From: UBA6107 sp964459385
Lineage (GTDB): Bacteria > Chloroflexota > Anaerolineae > Anaerolineales > Anaerolineaceae
Direction of reading: 5' to 3'
Length of the DNA stretch: 64,000 nucleotides
NCBI GenBank assembly: GCA_964459385.1
Contig: CAYWLG010000007.1
Location: 131,922 to 195,921 of the forward strand
Shown one piece after another: positions 6,990-15,699 of the stretch (positions are counted from its first letter, which is position 1; each line of letters starts with the position of its first letter). Below the pieces are notes generated by a model. The model searched no databases. It was not told the origin of the DNA and was given only the letters and a program-made list of their open reading frames with translations. The position numbers and the translations under genes were made by a program.

Positions 6990-8852
6990 CTACTCCAACC
7001 CGCTCTGCACGGCCAGGGCGAGCTCTGCGGTGATGCCGGGAACTTCCATGAGGGCGTCGAGGCTGGCGCTGCGGATGGCGTTGATGCTGCCGAAACGGGT
7101 GAGCAGGGCTTTGCGGCGCTGCGGGCCGATGCCGGGGATGGCATCCAGTTGGGAGGCCACGCCGAGTTTGCCGCGGGCCTTGCGGTGGGCGGTGATGGCG
7201 AAGCGGTGCGCCTCGTCGCGGATGCGCTGCACGAGGTAGAGACCCTGTGAATGGCGCGGCAGCATGAGGGAGCGTTCAATATTGGGGCGAAAGAGCTCTT
7301 CCTGCTGCTTGGCCAGACCTACTACGGGCACACGTTCGCTGAGGTCGAATTCGGCCAGTACCGCCACGGCACGCCCAAGCTGACCTTTGCCGCCGTCAAC
7401 GATCAGCAGATCGGGCAGCACCGAGAAGGAGGGATCGATCTTTTCGCCCACTTTGTGCTGCTCCTGGCTGGACTGCCAGCGCTTGAAGCGGCGTGTCAGC
7501 ACCTCTTCCATGCTGGAAAAGTCGTCGGGGCCGACAACGGTTTTGATGTTGAAATGACGGTACATGTTTTTGGCCGGCGTGCCCTGCTCGAAGACCACCA
7601 TGCTGCCTACCGAGGCAGTGCCCTGCGTGTTGGAAATATCGTAGCATTCGATGCGGTTGGGCGGGGCGTCCAGTTTGAGGGCATCCTGCAGCTCGGTGAG
7701 CGCCTGTGTCTGCTTGTTCTTGTCGGCCTCCCACTGGCTGCGCAGCGCCTGCAGGGTTTCAACGGCATTCTCGGTGGCCATCTGCACCAGTTCCTGTGAG
7801 GTGCCCTCTTTGGGAACCAGCAGCTCCACCTTATCGCCGCCGCGCCGGCTGTTGAGCCACTGCTTGATGATGTTGGCCTCTTCGATCTCGTTTGGCAGCA
7901 GCAACTGCTCTGGCACGTTGGCGGCCTCACTGTAGAACTGCTTAACGAACTCGCTGATGACCTCGGCGTCGGGGGTCTCTTCGGTGCCTTCGAGCACGAA
8001 GTATTCGCGGCCCATCAGTTTGCCGTTGCGGATGAAGAAGATCTGCACGCAGGCTTCTCCGTCTGCGCGGGCGATGGCCAGCACGTCAGAATCGCGCTGG
8101 TCGGGGGTGATGACCTTTTGCTTCTCGACCACGCGGTCAATGGCGTTGATCTGGTCGCGGATGGTGGCGGCTTTCTCGAAGGCCATTTCATCTGCGGCGG
8201 CCTGCATTTCTTTTTGCAGACGCGAGACGATGGGGTCGGTGTGCCCGTCGAGAAAGTCGCACAGATCGTCGATCAGTTGGCGATAGCCCTGCTGCTGAAT
8301 GGCGCCGATGCAGGGGCCGGAGCAGAGCTTGATGTCGTAATAAAGGCAGGGACGGGCGTCTTTGCCGGTGATCTCGCGGTCACAGGTGAGGTAGGGGAAG
8401 ATGTGACGCAGCAGGTCCAGCGTTTGGTGCACGGCCCAGACACTGGTGTAGGGGCCGAAATAGTGCGAGCCGTCTTTGACCATCTGGCGGGTGACCGTCA
8501 CCTTGGGGAAGGGGTCGGCCAGATGCACTTTGATGTAGGGGTAGCGCTTATCGTCCTTGAGGCGGATGTTGAAGCGCGGGCGGTGCTTTTTGATGAGGTT
8601 CATCTCGAGGATGAGGGCCTCGAGCTCGGAACCTACCACGATCCATTCCAGGTCGGCGATCTGGCTGACCAGCTTGCGCGTCTTGAGCGACTGGTCGCCG
8701 CGCTCCTGAAAGTAAGAACGCACACGGTTTTTGAGGATGATGGCCTTGCCGACGTAGATGATCTCGCCGGCAGCGTTCTTCATGATGTAAACGCCGGGTT
8801 TTTCAGGCAGGGTCTTGAGAATGCCCTGAATGTGTTCAGAAACTTCTTTCAT
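6990..8852 (-). CDS. uvrC: UvrABC system protein C
   Basis: The incision subunit of nucleotide excision repair. The 620-residue protein has an N-terminal GIY-YIG nuclease (PGVYIMKNAAGEIIYVGKA), a central UVR motif region (residues about 200-235), the RNase H-like second nuclease domain (ECYDISNTQGTASVGSMVVF, LLIVDGGKGQL, DEAHRFA) and C-terminal helix-hairpin-helix motifs (LDAIPGIGPQRRKALL). The start at MKEVSE is chosen because the family begins just before the GIY-YIG domain; the ribosome site is weak. It stands alone. Confidence 0.97.
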   Translation of the reverse strand: MKEVSEHIQGILKTLPEKPGVYIMKNAAGEIIYVGKAIILKNRVRSYFQERGDQSLKTRKLVSQIADLEWIVVGSELEALILEMNLIKKHRPRFNIRLKDDKRYPYIKVHLADPFPKVTVTRQMVKDGSHYFGPYTSVWAVHQTLDLLRHIFPYLTCDREITGKDARPCLYYDIKLCSGPCIGAIQQQGYRQLIDDLCDFLDGHTDPIVSRLQKEMQAAADEMAFEKAATIRDQINAIDRVVEKQKVITPDQRDSDVLAIARADGEACVQIFFIRNGKLMGREYFVLEGTEETPDAEVISEFVKQFYSEAANVPEQLLLPNEIEEANIIKQWLNSRRGGDKVELLVPKEGTSQELVQMATENAVETLQALRSQWEADKNKQTQALTELQDALKLDAPPNRIECYDISNTQGTASVGSMVVFEQGTPAKNMYRHFNIKTVVGPDDFSSMEEVLTRRFKRWQSSQEQHKVGEKIDPSFSVLPDLLIVDGGKGQLGRAVAVLAEFDLSERVPVVGLAKQQEELFRPNIERSLMLPRHSQGLYLVQRIRDEAHRFAITAHRKARGKLGVASQLDAIPGIGPQRRKALLTRFGSINAIRSASLDALMEVPGITAELALAVQSGLE

Positions 8853-9210
8853 AACGGTTATTTTAACATGAGTTCTATGTGCCAGAGCGGCTTGATTGAC
8901 CCTGTGCAACCAACGGCTTTTCAGGGTGGGGATCGCCACGCCCCGAAAAGCAGCGGGGCTCGCGATGACAGATCAAGCATCTTGATTCGTTTTTAAAAAA
9001 TATCGAAAACGAATCGAGGAGGGTGGATTGTGAACTGAGGTTGGGTAAAAGGCTGCAACACATAACGGTTTAAACGAAAAGTTCTCTGAGAAACTTTTAC
9101 AAGTATTATAGAAAATAAATTCTATTAAGTCAAGGGTATAAAACCCAAAAGGGCACAATTTAAGTACCCTTTTGTAAAAGACTTTGAGACCTAAAAGAAA
9201 CACTTTTAGG
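8853..9210. other. Intergenic region with hairpins
   Basis: No gene is supported. It contains a GCTTTTC/GAAAAGC hairpin near 8910-8950, an AT-rich stretch from about 9060 to 9140, a weak AAAAGGG/CCCTTTT hairpin at about 9158-9177, and the selD terminator at its right end. Promoter elements for uvrC must lie here, but I could not pick one with confidence. Confidence 0.5.
9190..9210 (-). terminator. Terminator hairpin after selD
   Basis: An 8-bp stem CCTAAAAG / CTTTTAGG immediately follows the selD stop codon on the minus strand. The tail is only moderately T-rich, so a second hairpin further downstream may help. Confidence 0.65.
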
Positions 9211-10278
9211 CTAGACCACGTGCACCCCACTGCCTTGGCTGACCTCGCCGATGATCCAGATAGGCTGGTTCATCTCTGCGGCGCGTTTTTTGAAAGCATC
9301 CAATTTTTCGCCCGGCACAGCCATGAGAAGGCCGCCGCTGGTTTGCGGGTCGTAGAGCGACATTTGCTGCCAGTTTTCGAGCGGACGTTCAAAGGTGACG
9401 TTGGGCGAGTAGAACTCGCGGTTGTCATCGGCACCACCGGGGAAGATACTTTGTTTGGCATACTGGAGGGATTCGGGCACGAAAGGCACCTGGTCGTAAT
9501 GAATGTGATAGGCCACGCTGCTGGCCTTGACCATCTCGCTGCTGTGACCGAGCAGGGAATATCCGGTGACATCGGTGACGGCTTTGAGACCAAATTCAAG
9601 CGCCAGTCGGCTGGCGTCGCGATTGAGGGTGGTCATCCATTTGACCACGGCGGCCACGGCGGCCGGGTCGGCCACTTCCCGTTTGAGGGCGGTGGTGGTG
9701 GTGCCGAAACCGAGGGGTTTGGAGAGCACGAGAACATCACCGGGCTGCGCGCCGCCTTTGGTGAACATTTTGTCGAGGTCCACAAAACCGATCACAGCCA
9801 GCCCGTACTTGGGTTCGGCATCGCGCACGGTGTGCCCACCGGCAATGACCACCCCGGCGCCTTTGGCGGCTTCGGCCCCGCCCAGCATGATGCGCTGCAG
9901 AATGGCCGGGTCAAGCTCAGGGGGCAGGGCGGCGATATTGAGCGCCATGAAAGGCGTGCCGCCCATGGCAAAGATATCCGAAATGGCGTTGGTGGCGGCA
10001 ATACGTCCGTAATCGTAGGGGTCATCCACGATGGGGGTAAAAAAGTCGGTAGTTAACACCAGCCCGCGGCCGTCTTCCAGTTTCCAAACGGCGGCGTCAT
10101 CGGGCGATTCGAGACCCACCAGCAGGTTGGGATAATCGACCGGGCTGAAAATTCCCTGGGTGGGGCGCAAAATCTCGGTCAACATTTTGGCGCTGATCTT
10201 TGAAGCGCAGCCGGAGCAGGTAGACAGGGTCGTCATGTGCACCGGGATCGTCAGAGGAGGGAGCGTTTCGTTTGTCAT
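9211..10278 (-). CDS. selD: Selenide, water dikinase (selenophosphate synthase)
   Basis: Makes selenophosphate from selenide and ATP. The active-site segment CSGCASKIS aligns with the E. coli GCGCK site, giving Cys24 as the Cys/Sec position and Lys27 as the catalytic lysine, so this is a Cys-type enzyme. Other signatures are DDAAVW, TTDFFTPIVDDPYDYG, AATNAISDIFAMGG, AGGHTVRDAEPKYG, TDVTGYSLLGH and PQTSGGLL. No SelA, SelB, tRNA-Sec or selenouridine synthase is seen in the window. A TATAAT box six bases before the ATG suggests a leaderless mRNA. Confidence 0.96.
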   Translation of the reverse strand: MTNETLPPLTIPVHMTTLSTCSGCASKISAKMLTEILRPTQGIFSPVDYPNLLVGLESPDDAAVWKLEDGRGLVLTTDFFTPIVDDPYDYGRIAATNAISDIFAMGGTPFMALNIAALPPELDPAILQRIMLGGAEAAKGAGVVIAGGHTVRDAEPKYGLAVIGFVDLDKMFTKGGAQPGDVLVLSKPLGFGTTTTALKREVADPAAVAAVVKWMTTLNRDASRLALEFGLKAVTDVTGYSLLGHSSEMVKASSVAYHIHYDQVPFVPESLQYAKQSIFPGGADDNREFYSPNVTFERPLENWQQMSLYDPQTSGGLLMAVPGEKLDAFKKRAAEMNQPIWIIGEVSQGSGVHVV

Positions 10279-10284
10279 AACAAA

Positions 10285-10312
10285 ATTATAGTATCTTCTG
10301 CCCTAAATGCAA
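10285..10312 (-). promoter_or_regulatory. selD promoter, leaderless type
   Basis: On the minus strand, TTGCAT (10307-10312), 16 bases, TATAAT (10285-10290), six bases, ATG. Transcription would begin at or next to the start codon. The -35 hexamer overlaps the T-rich tail of the terminator of the upstream SPFH gene. Confidence 0.65.
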
Positions 10313-10336
10313 AAGAGCAGCCGGTTGGCTGCTCTT
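10313..10336 (-). terminator. Terminator of the SPFH-domain gene
   Basis: A perfect 10-bp stem AAGAGCAGCC / GGCTGCTCTT with a 4-base loop, followed on the minus strand by TTGCATTT, 18 bases after the SPFH stop codon. Confidence 0.8.
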
Positions 10337-10354
10337 GCAATGGTAAGTGGTGTA

Positions 10355-11365
10355 TTACGGTGTGGTGGTGGGGTAGGGCAGAATGAACTGCGAGCCGCTG
10401 GGCACCATCATCACCTGCACGTTGGGGTTGAGGGTGGTGATGTACTGATAATTGAGCAGGTTGGGATTGGTGCGCAGAACTCCGGCAATCAATTCGAGGG
10501 CTTTTGCCTCGGCTTCTGCCTGAATGAGGCGGGCATCGGCCTCGCCCTGGGCCTTGGTGACGGCGGCATCGGCCAGACCCTTGGCTACTTCGCGCGCCTG
10601 TTCGGCTTCCTGTTTCTTTTGTTCCACCACCAGCTTGGCCTGTTGGGCCTGCTGCTCGGCGATCTGTTTTTGCTCGACCGAAGCGGCGTATTCATCCGAG
10701 AAGGTGATGTTGCGCAGCACGAAATCATTCAGAAAGAGCCCGTTCTCTTCTACTTTGGTTTGCAGGGCAGTGCTGATGGCCTGCACCATTTCGGTACGCT
10801 TCGTGCTGATCACTTCTTCCACTTTGTACTGCGAGACCACATCGCGGATGATGCCGCGCGCCTGGGCGCGAATCAGCTCGGGGTAGCGGTCTTGCCACTG
10901 GATGTGTACCTGCACCACCTTGTTGGGGTCAATCTCATAGATGACCGAGGCATCCACATAGATCTGCTGGCCATCGGAGGTGCGGGCCGTGATCGAATCA
11001 TCCCCGCTGATCATCCCTTCATCCGGTGCAATGGACATGGTGTAGGTTTGCTTCGAGATCGGGTAGCGCACCACCGTTTCAGCAAAGGGGATGATCCAGC
11101 GCAGCCCGGGGGTGAGGGCCTCTGAGCGGTAACCGGTGGGCGAAACAGCCGAGATCACCACGCCGCGTTCTTCCGGGTTGATGAAGACCAGCCCGGAACT
11201 GAGCGTGGTGAGCAAAAACGCCGCCACCAGGGTGATAATGACGTAGGTGCCGCCTTTGCGCAGGGGATTTTTCTTGGCAGAACGGTAGGCAACCAGCGCC
11301 AGCAGCAGGAAAAATCCGATCCAAAAGATGACGGCAATGCTTTTGATCAAACTCGCGATATTCAT
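10355..11365 (-). CDS. SPFH/prohibitin-family membrane protein
   Basis: A 336-residue protein with two N-terminal membrane segments (about residues 8-30 and 42-62), then a prohibitin domain (EERGVVISAVSPTGYR, LTPGLRWIIPF, ARTSDGQQIYVDASVIYEI, GIIRDVVSQY) and a long Ala/Glu/Gln coiled coil at about 215-285. Such proteins form ring-like membrane scaffolds that organise lipids or proteases. No NfeD or FtsH partner lies beside it. The start is set by GAGGAGAG before the ATG at 11365; a longer frame exists. Confidence 0.88.
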   Translation of the reverse strand: MNIASLIKSIAVIFWIGFFLLLALVAYRSAKKNPLRKGGTYVIITLVAAFLLTTLSSGLVFINPEERGVVISAVSPTGYRSEALTPGLRWIIPFAETVVRYPISKQTYTMSIAPDEGMISGDDSITARTSDGQQIYVDASVIYEIDPNKVVQVHIQWQDRYPELIRAQARGIIRDVVSQYKVEEVISTKRTEMVQAISTALQTKVEENGLFLNDFVLRNITFSDEYAASVEQKQIAEQQAQQAKLVVEQKKQEAEQAREVAKGLADAAVTKAQGEADARLIQAEAEAKALELIAGVLRTNPNLLNYQYITTLNPNVQVMMVPSGSQFILPYPTTTP

Positions 11366-11474
11366 GGGTCTCTCCTCAAAATTTAAGTAAAGCTTTCTCA
11401 ATCATTATACAAAAAAGGGAATCTTCACTATTATTAAACAAGATCCGTATAAGAAATTCATTTTATTTGCAGAC

Positions 11475-11480
11475 TATAAT
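11475..11480 (+). promoter_or_regulatory. -10 box of PyrK-like gene, leaderless type
   Basis: TATAAT followed by exactly six bases and the ATG, the same spacing as selD. No Shine-Dalgarno fits in that space. The -35 element is not obvious. Confidence 0.55.
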
Positions 11481-11486
11481 CAGACT

Positions 11487-12179
11487 ATGTCTTTTATGCG
11501 TGGGCGAATCAGCGAGGTCAATCAGGCAGAGGCAGGGGACACCTGCTCTTTGCTGCTTGAAAAACGGGTGAACGTGCTGCCCGGTCAGTATTTCAAGCTG
11601 CGCTTTCCTCAACGCGATGATATTCTTTCGGCGACCGTCTTCCCAACCTACGCAGAAGGCCAGCAATTGCAGGTGATGCCGCTGACAACATTCCACTGGA
11701 TGCCCGGCGAAGAGGTGCATCTGCACGGGCCATTTGGCAAAGGATTTGGCTTGCCCGAAGCCCGCTCGCGCGTGGGTATCTACGTCCCGGCCGGCGCCCC
11801 TGCGATGGCCGTGTTGCCTCTATTGGAAGAAGCTCTCAAGGTTGACCATGAGGTGACGCTGGTGAGCGATTCTTTTCTGGCAGGCTTGCTGGCGGAGGTG
11901 GAAGTGCTGCCGCTCAGCCACGCCGACGAAGTGCTGGCCTGGGCGGACTATCTGGCTGCAGTGAGTCGCCTGGAGGATCTGAGCGATGTGGTGAGCAAGC
12001 TCCTGCCCAAGCGGCAGCGCATTAATCGCCCCAGCCCCGATGAACTGCTGGTGCTGGCCGAGATGCCCTGTGCCGGCGTGGGGCAGTGCGAGATGTGCCT
12101 GGTGCCGAGCAAAAATGGCTGGAAGCATGCCTGCAAAGAAGGCCCTGTGTTTAAGCTGGCGGCACTGGGAGGCGCATGA
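11487..12179 (+). CDS. Divergent PyrK-like iron-sulfur protein
   Basis: A 230-residue protein resembling the electron-transfer subunit of dihydroorotate dehydrogenase B. An N-terminal ferredoxin-reductase-like beta-barrel (LPGQYFKLRFP, HGPFGKGF) is followed by a nucleotide-binding-like half and a C-terminal cluster motif with Cys195, Cys201, Cys204 and Cys216, spacing C-x5-C-x2-C-x11-C, expected to hold a [2Fe-2S] cluster. The usual FAD-binding RPxSI-type motif is missing; the equivalent stretch reads LSATVFP. It is coupled to the next gene by an ATGA overlap. Whether it serves pyrimidine synthesis or another redox reaction is open. Confidence 0.72.
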   Translation: MSFMRGRISEVNQAEAGDTCSLLLEKRVNVLPGQYFKLRFPQRDDILSATVFPTYAEGQQLQVMPLTTFHWMPGEEVHLHGPFGKGFGLPEARSRVGIYVPAGAPAMAVLPLLEEALKVDHEVTLVSDSFLAGLLAEVEVLPLSHADEVLAWADYLAAVSRLEDLSDVVSKLLPKRQRINRPSPDELLVLAEMPCAGVGQCEMCLVPSKNGWKHACKEGPVFKLAALGGA

Positions 12180-12928
12180 GCGCACATAACGCGGAGCGTT
12201 TTCTGGATGAGATGGGGCTGGTCAGTCCGTGGATGAACGTGGCCGGTTTTCTGGGCTATTTGCCCCCGGCACATCTGGAATTTGGCGCCGAGATGGGGGC
12301 CTTCGTGCCGCCAATGCTGACGCGGCAGGCGCGGAATGTGGCCGAGAATCGAGCCCTCCTCCCTTATTCGGGCGGATTTCTGCTTCACAATGCCTCCCCT
12401 AACCCGGGCATCACGGCCGCGCTGCGCCAGTATGCCAAACGCTGGAGCAACCTCAAACTGCCGGTCTGGCTACATCTGTTTGCCGAGAATGAGGAAGAAG
12501 CTGCGCAGATGTCGGCGCTGGCAGACGAACTGGAAAATGTGCTGGCCGTGCAAATTGAAGTGCCGCTGCGCATGGCGAATAAAGCCCGTCTGGCCATCTG
12601 GAATGCGGCGCGCGGCGAAAAACCGCTGCTGGCAGTGCTGCCTCTGGATGAAGTGCAGCGCGACCTGGTGAGCGGGTGTGCCGCTTTGGGGTTAAGCGGG
12701 CTGGTTCTGGCAGCGCCGCGCGGACGGATGCGCAAAAACGAGAGCTGGGTGAACGGCCGCCTTTACGGCCCTGCCCTGCTGCCACAAATGGTGCTGGCAC
12801 TGGAAAGGTATCGCAAGATGGGGCTGCCGCTGATCGCGGGCGGCGGGGTGTATTCGCTGGAAGAGGGTGACATGCTCCTCAAGGCCGGTGCAGTGGCCTT
12901 GCAGGTGGACGCCGCCCTGTGGATCTGA
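12176..12928 (+). CDS. Degenerate dihydroorotate dehydrogenase-like protein
   Basis: A 250-residue TIM-barrel-like protein, clearly shorter than the roughly 300 residues of PyrD. The C-terminal FMN-phosphate region resembles PyrD (NGRLYGPALLPQMV, LPLIAGGGVYSLEEG, LKAGAVALQVDAALW). The substrate and FMN motifs of PyrD are altered: where NISCPN is expected there is QIEVPL, and the usual active-site Lys/Cys context is not visible. It forms a pair with the PyrK-like gene. Catalysis on dihydroorotate is therefore doubtful, although the electron-transfer pairing is kept. Confidence 0.7.
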   Translation: MSAHNAERFLDEMGLVSPWMNVAGFLGYLPPAHLEFGAEMGAFVPPMLTRQARNVAENRALLPYSGGFLLHNASPNPGITAALRQYAKRWSNLKLPVWLHLFAENEEEAAQMSALADELENVLAVQIEVPLRMANKARLAIWNAARGEKPLLAVLPLDEVQRDLVSGCAALGLSGLVLAAPRGRMRKNESWVNGRLYGPALLPQMVLALERYRKMGLPLIAGGGVYSLEEGDMLLKAGAVALQVDAALWI

Positions 12929-12981
12929 ACAAGCTCTACTTTTTACAACCGAAGACAATATCCGTAGTGCAGAGGCCCTCC

Positions 12982-15699
12982 ATGCAAACTGAACATGATC
13001 TGGATATCCTTTCTTTCGCTTCACCTGAAATCAGGCTGGAAAACGCAGGCGGTAAGGGGCTGCATCTGGCAGAAATGACTTCCGGGGGGCTGCCGGTGCC
13101 ATCCGGGTTCATTATTTCGACGACGGCGTACCGCCAATTCCGCGATGAAAACAGGCTGAGCGAAGTCATTGCTGCAGCGGTCAAGTCCATTGATCCGGCT
13201 GACACTGCTGCGCTGGAGACGGCATCGAAAACGATCCGGGCTGCTTTTGCGCACGGTTCCCTTTCCGATTCGATACGCGAAAAGATCGTGCAGGCTTACC
13301 GGCAATTGGGTGCGCTCGCGGTGGCGGTACGTTCATCGGCGACGGCCGAAGACTTGCCAGAACTGTCTTTCGCCGGCCAGCAGGACACTTACCTCAATGT
13401 GAACAACGAAACGCTGCTGCTGCAGCGGGTGATCGACTGCTGGGCGAGCCTGTGGACGGCGCGCGCCATCGGTTACCGACTGCGGCAGGGGGTGGGGCAG
13501 GAAGAGATCGCCCTGGCCGTGGTGGTGCAGCAGATGGTGCAAAGCGAGGTGTCAGGGGTGCTGTTCACGGCCAACCCGCTGAACGGTTCGCGGGTAGAAA
13601 CGGTCATTGACGCCACCCTGGGGTTGGGCGAAGCGCTGGTGTCGGGGCTGGTCGAGCCGGATCACTACGTGGTGGACACCCTTCACAACCATATTGCGCA
13701 AAAAACGCTGGGCCGCAAGGCGCTTTCCATCCGTGCCGAAGCAGATGGCGGGGTGAAACAGGTCAATGAATCTGCGCAGGAGTACCCGGCACTCTCGGAC
13801 GAGCAGATCCTTGAACTGGCGCAGTTGGGGCAGCGCGTGCAGCAACAGTTTGGCGGCCCGCAAGATATTGAGTGGGCTTACTGTAAGGGCAAGCTCTATT
13901 TGCTGCAAACGCGGGCGATCACCTCTCTCTACCCGCTGCCGGCTGGTATGCAGGCGGAACCGTTGTTAACCTTTGTCTCTTTTGCGGCCGTGCAGGGGCT
14001 GGTTGACCCGATCACCCCCATCGGGCAAAGCTGCTTAAAACAAATATTCGCGCTGGGAAGCGAACTTTTTGGCGTTAAGACAGACGAGACCGCCCAAAGG
14101 GTCTTGTTCTCAGCCGGTGAACGGTTGTGGATCAACTTCACCCCCATCATCAGCAACAGCCTGGGCCGCAAGGTGCTGCCCTACGTCTTCGGCATGGTCG
14201 AACCGACGGTCAAACTGGCAGTGGATCAGATCTCGGAGGATCCGCGTTTGCAGCCAAAAAAGAAGGGCGTCAGCCTTCATGCACGGCGCCAGATGGCGAT
14301 GTTCCTCATACCGGTAGCCGGCAAGGTGTTCTTGAACCTGTTGGCGCCCGTGCCACGGCGGCACCTGATCGTGGCCCAGGGGGAAGCTGTTTTAAAGATC
14401 ATGGAAGAAAAGGCTGCCGCGATCCAAGGGGATCGTTATCAAAAATTGGCTCAGCGAGCCACCCTGATGCAAGAAGTGGCCAGGGCGCATCTGGGCGGGG
14501 CCTTTAAATTGTTCGTTTCAGGGGTGGCCGCCGGGATGGCCTCGTGGAATGCACTGCGCACGCTCACGAAAGCAAAAGAGGACGCCGGCCAGTTTCACTG
14601 GGGCGACCTGGTGTTGGAAGTGACACGCGGCATGCCGCATAACCCGACTACCGAGATGGACCTGCGCTTGTGGGAAATGGCCAAGGAAATCCGTAAGGAT
14701 CCTGCTGCGCTGAAAGCAGTCACCTCTGCTACCCCGGCCGAACTCTCACGCCAATATCTGGCAGGCGATCTGCCTCAGGTACTTTTGGATGAGGTGAGGC
14801 ACTTTCTCGAGCAGTATGGGGGGCGCGGCCTGGGTGAGATCGATCTGGGACGCACCCGCTGGGCGGAAGAGCCCACCCACGTGTTCGAGATGCTGGTCAA
14901 TTTTGCCAAAATAGAAAACGAAAATGACGCGCCCGACGCCGTCTTTGCCAAGGGCAAAGAGAGGGCTGAAGAAGCGATCAGGCAGTTAACCGCACAAGTA
15001 CGCCAGAGCCGCGGAGGCTGGTTCAAGGCCAGACGGGTGCACTTCTTCGCGCGGCGCGCCCGCCAGTTGATGGGGCTGCGTGAGAGCCCCAAGTTCTTTG
15101 TGGTGCGCCTGATGTGGATCGTCCATCGTGAGTTAAAGAAAAGCGGGCAGGAGTTTGTTGCGGCCGGCGAGCTGCAGCAGGCAGATGATCTCTTTTACCT
15201 GACCTTCCCTGAGCTGAGTGCCCTGGCCACGGGTGAGAAGCGCGACTGGCAGGGCTTGATCCGTGAGCGCCGCAGCCAGTTTGAACGGGAAATGAAACGC
15301 CGCCAACTGCCGCGTCTGTTCTTGAGCGACGGGCGGGCCTTTTATGAGGGGATGGCCGACCGCAAGGGCGAGGGGCAAAACACGATCATGGGCAGCCCGG
15401 TTTCGCCGGGTGTGGTGGAAGGCAGGGTGCGGGTGGTGCTTGACCCGGGCAAGGCCAACCTGGTTCACGGCGAGATACTGGTCTGCCCCGGCACCGACCC
15501 CTCGTGGACGCCGCTCTTTCTGCTGGCAGGCGGTTTGGCGATGGAAGTGGGCGGCATGATGACGCACGGAGCGGTGGTGGCGCGCGAATATGGCATTCCG
15601 GCCGTGGTCGGCGTCAGCGAAGCTACCACACGCCTGAAAACGGGCATGCTGATCCGCTTGAATGGCTCTACGGGAGAAATAACGATCCTGGAAGGCTAA
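12982..15699 (+). CDS. Rifampicin phosphotransferase-like / PEP-synthase-like dikinase
   Basis: A 905-residue enzyme with an N-terminal ATP-grasp PPDK domain (AGGKGLHLAEM, VAVRSSATAEDLP, SFAGQQDTYLNV, SGVLFTANPLNG, DIEWAYCKGKLYLLQTRAI), a long central helical region, and a C-terminal swivelling phosphohistidine domain with His862 in GGMMTHGAVVAREYGIPAVV preceded by GTDPSWTPLF. There is no C-terminal PEP-binding barrel. This ATP-domain, middle, His-domain order is that of rifampin phosphotransferase, but many such proteins are annotated as PEP synthase, and the natural substrate cannot be read from sequence. The ATG at 12982 is preferred to a GTG inside the previous gene. Confidence 0.82.
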   Translation: MQTEHDLDILSFASPEIRLENAGGKGLHLAEMTSGGLPVPSGFIISTTAYRQFRDENRLSEVIAAAVKSIDPADTAALETASKTIRAAFAHGSLSDSIREKIVQAYRQLGALAVAVRSSATAEDLPELSFAGQQDTYLNVNNETLLLQRVIDCWASLWTARAIGYRLRQGVGQEEIALAVVVQQMVQSEVSGVLFTANPLNGSRVETVIDATLGLGEALVSGLVEPDHYVVDTLHNHIAQKTLGRKALSIRAEADGGVKQVNESAQEYPALSDEQILELAQLGQRVQQQFGGPQDIEWAYCKGKLYLLQTRAITSLYPLPAGMQAEPLLTFVSFAAVQGLVDPITPIGQSCLKQIFALGSELFGVKTDETAQRVLFSAGERLWINFTPIISNSLGRKVLPYVFGMVEPTVKLAVDQISEDPRLQPKKKGVSLHARRQMAMFLIPVAGKVFLNLLAPVPRRHLIVAQGEAVLKIMEEKAAAIQGDRYQKLAQRATLMQEVARAHLGGAFKLFVSGVAAGMASWNALRTLTKAKEDAGQFHWGDLVLEVTRGMPHNPTTEMDLRLWEMAKEIRKDPAALKAVTSATPAELSRQYLAGDLPQVLLDEVRHFLEQYGGRGLGEIDLGRTRWAEEPTHVFEMLVNFAKIENENDAPDAVFAKGKERAEEAIRQLTAQVRQSRGGWFKARRVHFFARRARQLMGLRESPKFFVVRLMWIVHRELKKSGQEFVAAGELQQADDLFYLTFPELSALATGEKRDWQGLIRERRSQFEREMKRRQLPRLFLSDGRAFYEGMADRKGEGQNTIMGSPVSPGVVEGRVRVVLDPGKANLVHGEILVCPGTDPSWTPLFLLAGGLAMEVGGMMTHGAVVAREYGIPAVVGVSEATTRLKTGMLIRLNGSTGEITILEG

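Noticed and set aside
8118..10056. Long plus-strand open frames over uvrC and selD
   Set aside because: Both are antisense to clear genes; high GC at third positions of the real genes keeps the opposite frame open.
12982..15699. Canonical PEP synthase (ppsA)
   Set aside because: The C-terminal PEP-binding barrel is missing and the phosphohistidine domain is at the C-terminus, unlike PpsA.
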